Shown here piece after piece: positions 56,976-64,000 of a stretch of 64,000 bases of DNA. The notes under the pieces were generated by a model. The model was not told the origin of the DNA. It did no database searches and was given only the letters and a program-made list of their open reading frames with translations. Each line of letters starts with the position of its first letter. The stretch's first letter is position 1. The DNA is from Rudanella paleaurantiibacter (lineage in GTDB: Bacteria > Bacteroidota > Bacteroidia > Cytophagales > Spirosomataceae): positions 868,001-932,000 of the forward strand of contig NZ_WELI01000002.1 of NCBI RefSeq assembly GCF_009184635.1. Reading direction: 5' to 3'. The position numbers and the translations under genes are program-made.

Positions 56976-57005
56976 TTGCTCAGTATTCATTATTCATTAT
57001 TTTTG
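56976..57005 (+). promoter_or_regulatory. Promoter of tRNA-Arg (TTG -33 and TATTTTTG -7)
   Basis: An exact -7 element TATTTTTG at 56998-57005 with a TTG at 56976-56978 and a 19-bp spacer, the preferred Bacteroidota layout, about 35 bp before the tRNA. Confidence 0.65.
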
Positions 57006-57039
57006 CATCCCGAAACAGCCCATAAAGCTGTTCGGATAG

Positions 57040-57114
57040 GCTCCCGTAGTTCAATGGATAGAATTATGGTTTCCGGTACCATCGATAGGGGTTCGAATCC
57101 CTTCGGGAGCACCA
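57040..57114 (+). tRNA. tRNA-Arg (anticodon CCG)
   Basis: It folds into a standard cloverleaf: acceptor GCTCCCG/CGGGAGC, D-stem GTTC/GAAT, anticodon stem ATGGT/ACCAT with loop TTCCGGT (anticodon CCG reads CGG), T-arm AGGGG/CCCTT with loop TTCGAAT, discriminator A and an encoded CCA at 57112-57114. Confidence 0.96.
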
Positions 57115-57118
57115 CCAC

Positions 57119-57155
57119 AAAAGCCCGACAGAGCGCATGCTCTGCCGGGCTTTTT
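57119..57155 (+). terminator. Terminator after tRNA-Arg
   Basis: A 16-bp stem with one mismatch (AAAAGCCCGACAGAGC / GCTCTGCCGGGCTTTT), 4-nt loop and a T-run. Confidence 0.85.
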
Positions 57156-57215
57156 CTTTGCCCCAAACAAATCGGTTTCGTGAGGGCTTTATAGGGGTAC
57201 TTGTTGCTTATTTCT

Positions 57216-57223
57216 TATTTTTG
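57216..57223 (+). promoter_or_regulatory. -7 promoter element for the acyl-CoA synthetase gene
   Basis: TATTTTTG is an exact TAnnTTTG match 26 bp before the ATG. Confidence 0.5.
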
Positions 57224-57249
57224 CTTTAAAACGTACAACCAATCGTTAC

Positions 57250-58956
57250 ATGGAATCACAAACACCCACCCAAACCCGGCCCTGGTTAGCCCATTATCCA
57301 CCGGGTGTACCTCACGATATTAATCCAGACTCATACACATCAATTGCCGCTTTAATTGAGGAAGGAGTAAAGAAGTTTAGTTCAGCACCTGCTTATGCCT
57401 GCATGGGCAAACAAATCACGTTCAGTGAGTTGGATACGCTCTCGCAGCAGTTTGCTTCGTTCCTTCAGAACGACCTGAAACTGCAAAAAGGCGACCGCAT
57501 TGCCATTCAGATGCCCAACTTGCTGCAATACCCTATTGCCATGTTTGGCGCACTGCGGGCGGGACTCACGGTTGTCAATACCAACCCGCTGTACACCCCC
57601 CGCGAAATGCAGCATCAGTTCAACGACTCAGGGGCCAAAGCCATCGTGATTCTGGCCAACTTCGCCACTAACCTGGAGAAGATCCTGTCGCAAACAGCTA
57701 TTGAACACGTTATTGTTACCCAAATAGGTGACCTGCTTGGCTTCCCCAAAAAGCTCATTGTCAATGCTGTTGTCAAATACGTCAAGAAGATGGTACCGGC
57801 TTACAACCTGCCGGGTGCTATTTCGTTTGGCGACGCCCTGAGCCGCGGCAGCCGTCAGCCACTCAAGCCGGTTGCAATTAAGAATACAGACCTGGCTTTT
57901 GTGCAGTACACGGGCGGAACCACGGGGGTATCGAAAGGAGCCGCCCTGACGCACCGAAACATCATTTCTAACGTGATTTGTCAGGACGAGTGGATGAAGC
58001 CCGCCGGTGTTCCCGACGGTAAGGGCATCATTGTGGCTGCCCTGCCACTGTATCACGTGTATGCGTTAACGACAAACGCGCTGGCTTCGTTGAAAAGTGG
58101 CTCCATGAACCTGCTTATCACGAACCCACGCGACCTCAACGCCTTTATCGACGACCTGAAGAAATACAAGATTACGGCGTTTACAGGCCTCAACACGCTC
58201 TACAATGGTCTGTTGAATCACCCCCGCATCAACGAAGTCGACTTTAGCGAACTGCGCATCACGTCGGCCGGAGGGATGGCCCTGCAAACGTCGGTAGCCG
58301 ACCGCTGGCAGAAACTGACCGGCAACAAACCCGCCGAAGGGTACGGTCTGTCGGAAACCTCGCCGGTGCTATGCTCCAATACGGTTACGGAAGAAGGAAA
58401 CCGGGTAGGCACTATCGGCATCCCCTGGCCAAGTACATACATGAAGTGTGTGAAAGAAGACGGCACTGAGGCTGCTCTGGGCGAACCCGGCGAAATATGG
58501 GCAAAAGGCCCGCAGGTTTTCGGGGGCTACTACAACCGGCCCGACGAATCGGCCAAAGTACTGGAGGATGGCTGGTTCAAGACCGGCGACATTGGTGTAA
58601 TGAGTGCCGATGGGTATTTCAAAATCGTGGACCGGAAGAAAGATATGATTCTGGTGTCGGGCTTCAACGTGTACCCCAACGAGATTGAAGAAGTGGTCAG
58701 CCAATGCCCCGGTGTGCTGGAGGTAGCCTGTGTGGGAGTTCCCAACGAAAAATCGGGCGAGACGGTTAAGATTTTCGTCGTTAAAAAAGACGAAGCCCTG
58801 ACCGAAAACTCGATCATCAGCTATTGCCGCGAGAACCTTACCGCTTACAAAGTGCCCAAGCAGATTGAGTTCCGAACCGAACTGCCCAAGTCGAATGTGG
58901 GTAAAATTCTGCGTCGGCCCCTGCGAGAAGAGGAACTGGCGAAGTTGAAGAAATAA
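57250..58956 (+). CDS. Long-chain acyl-CoA synthetase (AMP-binding)
   Basis: 568 residues, an ANL-superfamily enzyme close in length to FadD (561). The AMP-binding P-loop is VQYTGGTTGVSKGAALTH near residue 218. The adenylation motif GYGLSETSPVLCSN is near 362, the hinge YFKIVDRKKDMILVSGFNVYPNEIEE in pattern near 458-480, and the C-terminal Lys region PKSNVGKILRRPLRE near the end. It activates fatty acids to acyl-CoA via acyl-AMP for beta-oxidation or lipid synthesis. It is transcribed alone from its own promoter. Confidence 0.95.
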   Translation: MESQTPTQTRPWLAHYPPGVPHDINPDSYTSIAALIEEGVKKFSSAPAYACMGKQITFSELDTLSQQFASFLQNDLKLQKGDRIAIQMPNLLQYPIAMFGALRAGLTVVNTNPLYTPREMQHQFNDSGAKAIVILANFATNLEKILSQTAIEHVIVTQIGDLLGFPKKLIVNAVVKYVKKMVPAYNLPGAISFGDALSRGSRQPLKPVAIKNTDLAFVQYTGGTTGVSKGAALTHRNIISNVICQDEWMKPAGVPDGKGIIVAALPLYHVYALTTNALASLKSGSMNLLITNPRDLNAFIDDLKKYKITAFTGLNTLYNGLLNHPRINEVDFSELRITSAGGMALQTSVADRWQKLTGNKPAEGYGLSETSPVLCSNTVTEEGNRVGTIGIPWPSTYMKCVKEDGTEAALGEPGEIWAKGPQVFGGYYNRPDESAKVLEDGWFKTGDIGVMSADGYFKIVDRKKDMILVSGFNVYPNEIEEVVSQCPGVLEVACVGVPNEKSGETVKIFVVKKDEALTENSIISYCRENLTAYKVPKQIEFRTELPKSNVGKILRRPLREEELAKLKK

Positions 58957-59013
58957 GCTCTTTGCTGAATGATAAGCCCGGTGGTGAAGGGTTCATAACC
59001 GGGCTCCTTAAAC

Positions 59014-59083
59014 ATGTGGCTTGCTGATTCGGATACCGACGACGTTGTATAAACGCCGATGTCTCCGAATCAGCAAGCCACAT
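59014..59083. repeat. Perfect 20-bp inverted repeat between convergent genes
   Basis: Arms 59014-59033 and 59064-59083 are perfect inverted copies with a 30-nt centre that can itself pair (CGTT / AACG). It separates the acyl-CoA synthetase and LytTR genes and could act as a terminator. An AGCCCGGT/ACCGGGCT hairpin precedes it at 58975-59005. Confidence 0.8.
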
Positions 59084-59087
59084 TGGT

Positions 59088-59525
59088 TTAGGCCACCGCT
59101 ATATTCCGTAACAGGTTCATTTCCTGCTGGAACGTCTCGACCTGCTGGTAAAATTGGGCCGCTTTCCGGCGTGAGACTTCCACGTAGTCACCGTTTGAGA
59201 GACCCACCATGTACGGATGACGCTTCGGCCGAATCTCCCTTAGATACAGCAGATTAATGAGATTTTTCTTGTGCGAGCGCGCAAATACGTTGGCAGGCAA
59301 ACGGCTTTCGATTCGTTTGAGCGTCAACGAAACGATGAGTTTAGTGCCATCGTTGAAGTAAAAGTGCGTGTAATTTCCTTCGCCTTCTAACCGAACAATG
59401 CGATGGATGGGCATGGGCTTGCGATAGCCCCAAAATGGCAAGGTAAGTTCGGCCATTTGGAGTTGACGTGCAACGGCTTCCAGCTCGTTGAATGCCAACG
59501 GGAGTGTGGTAAATTGGGAGTTCAT
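59088..59525 (-). CDS. Stand-alone LytTR DNA-binding protein
   Basis: 145 residues. The C-terminal two thirds is a LytTR domain: IVRLEGEGNYTHFYFNDGTKL near residue 50 and FARSHKKNLINLLYLREIRP near 88, followed by GLSNGDYVEVSRRKAAQF. There is no receiver domain or membrane segment, so it may be a constitutive or partner-controlled regulator. The ATG at 59523-59525 is natural. It converges on the acyl-CoA synthetase and is divergent from cysM. The target genes are unknown. Confidence 0.88.
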   Translation of the reverse strand: MNSQFTTLPLAFNELEAVARQLQMAELTLPFWGYRKPMPIHRIVRLEGEGNYTHFYFNDGTKLIVSLTLKRIESRLPANVFARSHKKNLINLLYLREIRPKRHPYMVGLSNGDYVEVSRRKAAQFYQQVETFQQEMNLLRNIAVA

Positions 59526-59739
59526 TAAATGAGATGGATATAGTCTTGACCGGCAAGGTAACTTTTCGGCGACATGGTAAATATCATAATTTTCGTTCTA
59601 TATACCTACACGTGGCTTTATTTCACGTAGAAATACGTAGTCAAATCGGGTTTATCCCCACTGTAGACAATGGTTTCACGGGTTTTGAGAACTAATTGAC
59701 CTTCCACAACCTTTGATAAAAAAGTTCAACTTGATACAC

Positions 59740-60627
59740 ATGGCCTCTCTACTTGATCTTGTCGGTAACACTCCTCTTGTCGAACTCAACCGCTTAACCG
59801 CCACGCCCGCCCGCCCACACCGCCACGTTCGGTTACTGGGCAAACTGGAAGGGCATAACCCCGGCGGCAGCGTTAAAGACCGGGCAGCCTACAGCATGAT
59901 CAAGGGAGCCATTGACCGGGGCGAACTGAAACCGGGAACCCGACTCATTGAGGCCACAAGCGGTAATACGGGCATTGCTCTGGCCATGATTGCCCGGCTG
60001 TTTGACGTCGAGATCGAACTGGCCATGCCCAAAAACTCGACCCGTGAGCGCGTGCTGACGATGGAAGCCTTTGGGGCCACCGTAACCCTGACCGAAACCA
60101 TCGAGAGTGCCCGCGACTACGCCGAAGAGCAGGTACAGAAAGGTGGTTTTCTGATGCTCAATCAGTTTGCCAACCCCGACAATTATCTGGCACACTACCG
60201 CACTACCGGACCCGAAATCTGGCGCGATACCAACGGGGAGGTGACCCACTTTGTATCATCAATGGGCACGACGGGTACCATCATGGGTACTTCACGCTAT
60301 CTCAAAGAACAAAACCCGGCTATTCAGATTGTGGGTTGCCAACCGACCGATGGCTCGTCGATTCCGGGGATTCGGAAATGGCCGGTTGAGTACCTGCCGC
60401 AGATTTTCGAACCGCAGCGCGTCGATCGAATCATTGAAGTCTCCGAGGCCGACGCCGTAGCTACCACCCGTCGGTTGGCGCAGGAAGAAGGCGTTTTTGC
60501 AGGTATGAGCAGCGGAGGAGCCGTTTGGGCCGCCTTGCAGCTCCTGGAGGAACTGGACCATGGCACGGTTGTGTGCATCATTTGCGACCGGGGCGACCGC
60601 TACCTATCGTCGGGTTTGTTCGGGTAG
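59740..60627 (+). CDS. cysM: Cysteine synthase B (O-acetylserine sulfhydrylase)
   Basis: 295 residues from the ATG at 59740-59742; a TTG start 27 bp earlier would add nine residues. PLP lysine lies in GHNPGGSVKDRAAYSMI near residue 40, the substrate loop in EATSGNTGIALAM near 66, the phosphate-binding loop in SSMGTTGTIMGTSRYL near 176, and the SGGAVWAAL motif near 260. It makes L-cysteine from O-acetylserine and sulfide or thiosulfate. The CysM rather than CysK assignment rests on overall length and the loop; moderately sure. Confidence 0.9.
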   Translation: MASLLDLVGNTPLVELNRLTATPARPHRHVRLLGKLEGHNPGGSVKDRAAYSMIKGAIDRGELKPGTRLIEATSGNTGIALAMIARLFDVEIELAMPKNSTRERVLTMEAFGATVTLTETIESARDYAEEQVQKGGFLMLNQFANPDNYLAHYRTTGPEIWRDTNGEVTHFVSSMGTTGTIMGTSRYLKEQNPAIQIVGCQPTDGSSIPGIRKWPVEYLPQIFEPQRVDRIIEVSEADAVATTRRLAQEEGVFAGMSSGGAVWAALQLLEELDHGTVVCIICDRGDRYLSSGLFG

Positions 60628-60712
60628 GCCGTAACACCGGTTGTGTGCACACTGTTGTGCAATTTACCCGGCTTAGCCTCTCTGCTGTTTCTACGGTCTG
60701 GCATTTAGCCCG

Positions 60713-60720
60713 TACCTTTG
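60713..60720 (+). promoter_or_regulatory. -7 promoter element for pyrD
   Basis: TACCTTTG is an exact TAnnTTTG match only 4 bp before the pyrD ATG, with a TTTC at the -33 position. It predicts an almost leaderless mRNA. Confidence 0.5.
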
Positions 60721-60724
60721 CGGC

Positions 60725-61786
60725 ATGTACAAGCGTTTGGTTCTGCCCCTTCTGTTTCGCTTCGATGCCGAGGCTGTTCATCATTTTGCCACCTCTGCCC
60801 TCAAACTCATTCTGTCCATACCGGGTATGCGCGGTTTGGCCCGCTCGCTGTACACGGTGAATGACCCGCGTTTACGGCGCACCGTGTTTGGTATCGATTT
60901 TCCGAATCCGGTGGGTATGGCAGCCGGTTTCGACAAAAACGCCGAACTGGTACCCGAGCTGAACGCCCTTGGCTTCGGCTTTATCGAAATCGGAACGGTT
61001 ACGCCCCGCCCGCAACCGGGCAACCCACAGCCCCGGCTCTTTCGGCTCAAAGCCGATGGTGGGCTCATAAACCGGATGGGTTTTAACAACAAGGGAGCAG
61101 GACCGGCAGCGGGTCGGCTCCGCAACCGGCCGGCGGGCCTCATTGTGGGTGGTAACATTGGCAAAAACAAGGATACCCCGAACGAGAGCGCCCTGGACGA
61201 TTATCTCATCAGTTTCCGTGAGCTATTCGACGTGGTCGATTATTTCGTAGTCAACGTGAGTTCGCCCAATACGCCCGGCCTGCGTGACTTGCAGGAGCGT
61301 GAACCGCTGACTCGCCTGCTTCAGGCCCTACAGCAGGAAAACGAGACCATAGCTACCCGCAGCAGCGTAACCCCGAAACCTATTCTGCTCAAAATTGCCC
61401 CGGACCTTACAGACTCTCAGCTCGACGATATTGTGGCTATCGTAACCGAAACCCAGATCGCCGGGGTTATTGCCACTAATACTACTATTAGCCGCGAGGG
61501 GCTACGTACGCCTGCCAACACGGTTGCCGAGATGGGAGCTGGCGGGGTAAGTGGGCGGCCCGTACGCGAACGCGCCACCGAGGTAATCCGCTATCTGCAT
61601 CAGAAATCGGGCGGGGCTTTCCCGATAATTGGGGTGGGCGGCATTTTTACCGCTCAGGACGCCCTCGAAAAATTGCGGGCAGGTGCTACGCTCGTACAGG
61701 TATACACCGGATTCATTTACGAAGGGCCGGGAATGGCCAAACGAATTTGCGAGGGATTACTCCGCGATGAATCGTTTCGGGGCTGA
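60725..61786 (+). CDS. pyrD: Dihydroorotate dehydrogenase (quinone), class 2
   Basis: 353 residues. The N-terminal amphipathic helix region ([20 protein letters not shown]) is typical of membrane-associated class 2 enzymes. FMN-binding [16 protein letters not shown] is near residue 62, the catalytic Ser in [16 protein letters not shown] near 178, and [16 protein letters not shown] near 300. It oxidises dihydroorotate to orotate and passes electrons to quinone in pyrimidine synthesis. Expression appears to start from the adjacent -7 element. Confidence 0.98.
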   Translation: MYKRLVLPLLFRFDAEAVHHFATSALKLILSIPGMRGLARSLYTVNDPRLRRTVFGIDFPNPVGMAAGFDKNAELVPELNALGFGFIEIGTVTPRPQPGNPQPRLFRLKADGGLINRMGFNNKGAGPAAGRLRNRPAGLIVGGNIGKNKDTPNESALDDYLISFRELFDVVDYFVVNVSSPNTPGLRDLQEREPLTRLLQALQQENETIATRSSVTPKPILLKIAPDLTDSQLDDIVAIVTETQIAGVIATNTTISREGLRTPANTVAEMGAGGVSGRPVRERATEVIRYLHQKSGGAFPIIGVGGIFTAQDALEKLRAGATLVQVYTGFIYEGPGMAKRICEGLLRDESFRG

Positions 61787-61891
61787 CCATGAAGCGATTT
61801 GCGGCAATCATTCGGGATTTTTTGCGTTAGCCATTCGGCATCTCCGTAAAAACGCGGAAATTTACTTCTGAAGCCACCTTTCTAACCCATC

Positions 61892-64000
61892 ATGGCCCAG
61901 TCTACTGCCTCTCCCCGACAGCCTGCCAACCGCCGACGGTCTCAGACAGCCACCGCCAGCGAACCCTCGTTCGACTGGGCCGCTGCGCTCGACCGATGGC
62001 TCACCGACCAACGTTCAACGCTCACCTTAGGCGTTTTTATGATGCTGGTTGCGGTGGGTTTGTTGGTTGCCTTTGTATCGTACCTGTTCAACGGCACCGA
62101 CGATCAGAGCGTGGTTGATGCCGCTCTCGATGTCTCGGTGCGTACCAACGGGCAGGAAGCCAAAAACTGGCTGGGGCTTCTGGGCGCTCATATCGGCCAC
62201 GTTTTTATTTTTCGCTGGTTTGGGATTGGGGCCCTTGGCTTACCGGTAATTGTTTTTCTGTCGGGCTATAAACTGGCGTTTAATGCCGAGCCACTGCCGC
62301 TGGCCCGCACCACCAAAGCCACCTTATTTGGGATGCTGTGGGTTAGCCTGTTTAGCGGGTATTTTGTGTTGGCCACCGACTCAGTTGCCGAGGGTAGCGT
62401 TTGGTGCGGGGGTATTGGCTACGAGCTGAATGCCCTCTTGCAGAGCCTCCTTGGCTGGGGTAGCCTGGCCATCATTGTCTTCCTGCTTTTTCTGTTTATT
62501 GTCTTTTTCTTCAACGTCACATCGTTGCCGTGGCTGCGTACCCTAGGGCAAGGTTCACCATCGCCTGAATCGGGCACCGATGGTACGTTGGACGAATACG
62601 ATGAGGATGAAAACGACGAAGACGAGGAACCGGCCCGGCCCACCACGACCAATGTTCCCCGTGCGAGTGCCCCGGTTGTACCCGACGAAACTCCGGCTGG
62701 GCCAATCCGCCCCGAACCGGTTCAGCCCGCGTACACAGAGCCTGAACCCGAACCAGAATCACTCCGTACCCAGCCCGAACCGGTAACGTCGGCTGTAGCT
62801 TCGGTAGGCACTACCCTGATTGTGAAAAACAATACCGAAACCGGTGAGGAACCTCCTGCCACGGCCCCGGTATTTGATGTCGATGTAGCCGAGGAAGAGA
62901 TCGATCTGGTGGCTACTCATGGTCTCTATGACCCTACGCTCGATCTGCCCAGTTACCAATACCCAACGGCCGAGCTACTGACCGATTACCCCAACAAGGG
63001 CAAGGCGCAGGTATCGGAAGTGGAGCTGGAAGAAAACAAAAACAAGATTGAGGATACGCTCCTTAAGTTTGGCATCGGCATCAAGAAAATCTTTGCCGAA
63101 GTAGGGCCTACGGTCACGCTGTACGAGATTATTCCGGCCGATGGGGTGCGAATTTCCAAGATTAAGAACCTCGAAGACGACATTGCCCTGAGCCTGGCCG
63201 CGCTGGGGATTCGGATTATTGCCCCTATGCCTGGCAAAGGCACCATCGGGATTGAGGTGCCGAATAAGAACCGGGAGATGGTCTCGATCCGGTCGGTGCT
63301 CACGAGCGAGAAGTTTACCAAGGCCAATATGGACCTGCCCATTGTGCTGGGCAAAACGATTTCGAACGAGATTTACCTCGCCGATCTGGCCAAAATGCCC
63401 CACCTGCTCATGGCCGGGGCAACGGGTCAGGGAAAGTCGGTAGGTTTAAACGTGCTGCTGACCTCGCTGATTTACAAGAAGCACCCGGCTCAGCTCAAGT
63501 TTGTTCTGGTGGACCCGAAGAAGGTGGAACTCACCTTGTTTAACCGAATCGAGCGGCATTTTCTGGCCAAACTACCCGATACCGACGAGGCTATCATCAC
63601 CGATACCAAAAAGGTGGTGAATACGCTCAACTCGCTTTGTATCGAGATGGATAACCGGTACAACCTGCTCAAAGATGCCAACTGCCGGAACCTGAAAGAG
63701 TACAACGTCAAGTTTGTCAACCGTCGGCTCAATCCCGAAAAGGGGCATCGGTTCCTGCCGTACATCGTCCTGGTGATCGATGAGTTGGCCGACCTGATGA
63801 TGACGGCCGGCAAAGAAGTGGAGCAACCCATTGCCCGGCTTGCCCAGTTGGCGCGGGCCATTGGTATTCACCTGGTGGTGGCTACTCAGCGGCCTTCGGT
63901 CAACGTGATTACGGGTTTGATCAAAGCCAACTTCCCGGCCCGGTTGTCGTTTAAAGTGACCTCCAAAATTGATTCGCGCACGATTCTGGACGCCGGGGGT
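61892..64000 (+). CDS. ftsK: DNA translocase FtsK/SpoIIIE, partial (3' end beyond window edge)
   Basis: 703 residues are visible from the ATG at 61892-61894; the frame runs off the right edge. Four or so N-terminal membrane helices occupy about 45-215, then an acidic and Pro-rich linker (about 220-340, for example DEYDEDENDEDEEPARP). The motor has the alpha domain near 370-470, Walker A AGATGQGKSVGLN near 509, and Walker B IVLVIDELADLMMTAG near 625. FtsK pumps DNA at the septum and helps chromosome dimer resolution. The missing C-terminal part should include the gamma DNA-recognition domain. It follows pyrD by about 105 bp. Confidence 0.96.
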   Translation, partial: MAQSTASPRQPANRRRSQTATASEPSFDWAAALDRWLTDQRSTLTLGVFMMLVAVGLLVAFVSYLFNGTDDQSVVDAALDVSVRTNGQEAKNWLGLLGAHIGHVFIFRWFGIGALGLPVIVFLSGYKLAFNAEPLPLARTTKATLFGMLWVSLFSGYFVLATDSVAEGSVWCGGIGYELNALLQSLLGWGSLAIIVFLLFLFIVFFFNVTSLPWLRTLGQGSPSPESGTDGTLDEYDEDENDEDEEPARPTTTNVPRASAPVVPDETPAGPIRPEPVQPAYTEPEPEPESLRTQPEPVTSAVASVGTTLIVKNNTETGEEPPATAPVFDVDVAEEEIDLVATHGLYDPTLDLPSYQYPTAELLTDYPNKGKAQVSEVELEENKNKIEDTLLKFGIGIKKIFAEVGPTVTLYEIIPADGVRISKIKNLEDDIALSLAALGIRIIAPMPGKGTIGIEVPNKNREMVSIRSVLTSEKFTKANMDLPIVLGKTISNEIYLADLAKMPHLLMAGATGQGKSVGLNVLLTSLIYKKHPAQLKFVLVDPKKVELTLFNRIERHFLAKLPDTDEAIITDTKKVVNTLNSLCIEMDNRYNLLKDANCRNLKEYNVKFVNRRLNPEKGHRFLPYIVLVIDELADLMMTAGKEVEQPIARLAQLARAIGIHLVVATQRPSVNVITGLIKANFPARLSFKVTSKIDSRTILDAGG

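Overview
The window is a chromosomal stretch from a member of the Bacteroidota, most likely order Cytophagales and a Spirosoma-like (Spirosomataceae) genome. The support is: a SusC/SusD pair, type IX secretion (T9SS) proteins and two T9SS cargo proteins with C-terminal sorting domains, a DUF3276 PUR-type protein, a short 81-residue AtpC, LytTR regulators, a moderately high GC content, and at least ten exact copies of the Bacteroidota -7 promoter element TAnnTTTG ahead of genes. The genus is inference; the phylum is secure.

Layout. 1-8406 (minus): an operon-like run susC, susD, a membrane-anchored planctomycete-type cytochrome (PSD1 family) and a Tat-exported DUF1501 protein that runs off the left edge. 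8663-10284 (plus): DUF3276 and the ATPase YchF. 10369-13539 (minus): a very large SGNH hydrolase / PVC-type dehydrogenase / cytochrome c fusion. 13748-18903: a T9SS plug protein, a DMT exporter, an acidic hypothetical protein and an FG-GAP repeat T9SS cargo. 19088-25723 (plus): murF, an SGNH hydrolase, ahcY and a D-lactate dehydrogenase-type flavin/Fe-S protein. 25729-32227: a lipoprotein, an EVE-McrB fusion with no McrC beside it, an MDR dehydrogenase, an APC permease and another SGNH hydrolase. 32553-37253 (minus): a LolD-type ABC ATPase, a large polytopic TPR protein and an HNH endonuclease. 37547-42256: an SPFH protein, malQ, and atpD-atpC. 42531-48947 (minus): a DUF2306-like membrane protein, a membrane LytTR regulator, a rhomboid protease, a polyprenyl synthase, a PorG-like barrel and recQ. 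49085-64000: msrB, a secreted zincin, a PBP4-type carboxypeptidase, an S9 peptidase, a Nudix hydrolase, tRNA-Arg(CCG), an acyl-CoA synthetase, a LytTR protein, cysM, pyrD and the start of ftsK, which runs off the right edge.

How the genes work together. Most are housekeeping genes in short units of one to three. Two themes stand out. The first is an extracytoplasmic oxidation set (SusCD, PSD1, DUF1501 and the tri-domain PVC cytochrome), resembling gene sets first noted in Planctomycetes. The second is T9SS export with its cell-surface cargo. A compact minus-strand unit (polyprenyl synthase, rhomboid, LytTR membrane regulator) could be a proteolysis-coupled regulatory module.

Between genes the window is rich in inverted-repeat elements. 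These include a 191-bp nested element after atpC, an array of GAGATGWCATCTC palindromes before the APC permease with degenerate relatives before the S9 peptidase, a repeat splitting atpD from atpC, and a small palindrome inserted in frame inside malQ. I found no CRISPR array, no insertion sequence with a transposase, no rRNA and no prophage.
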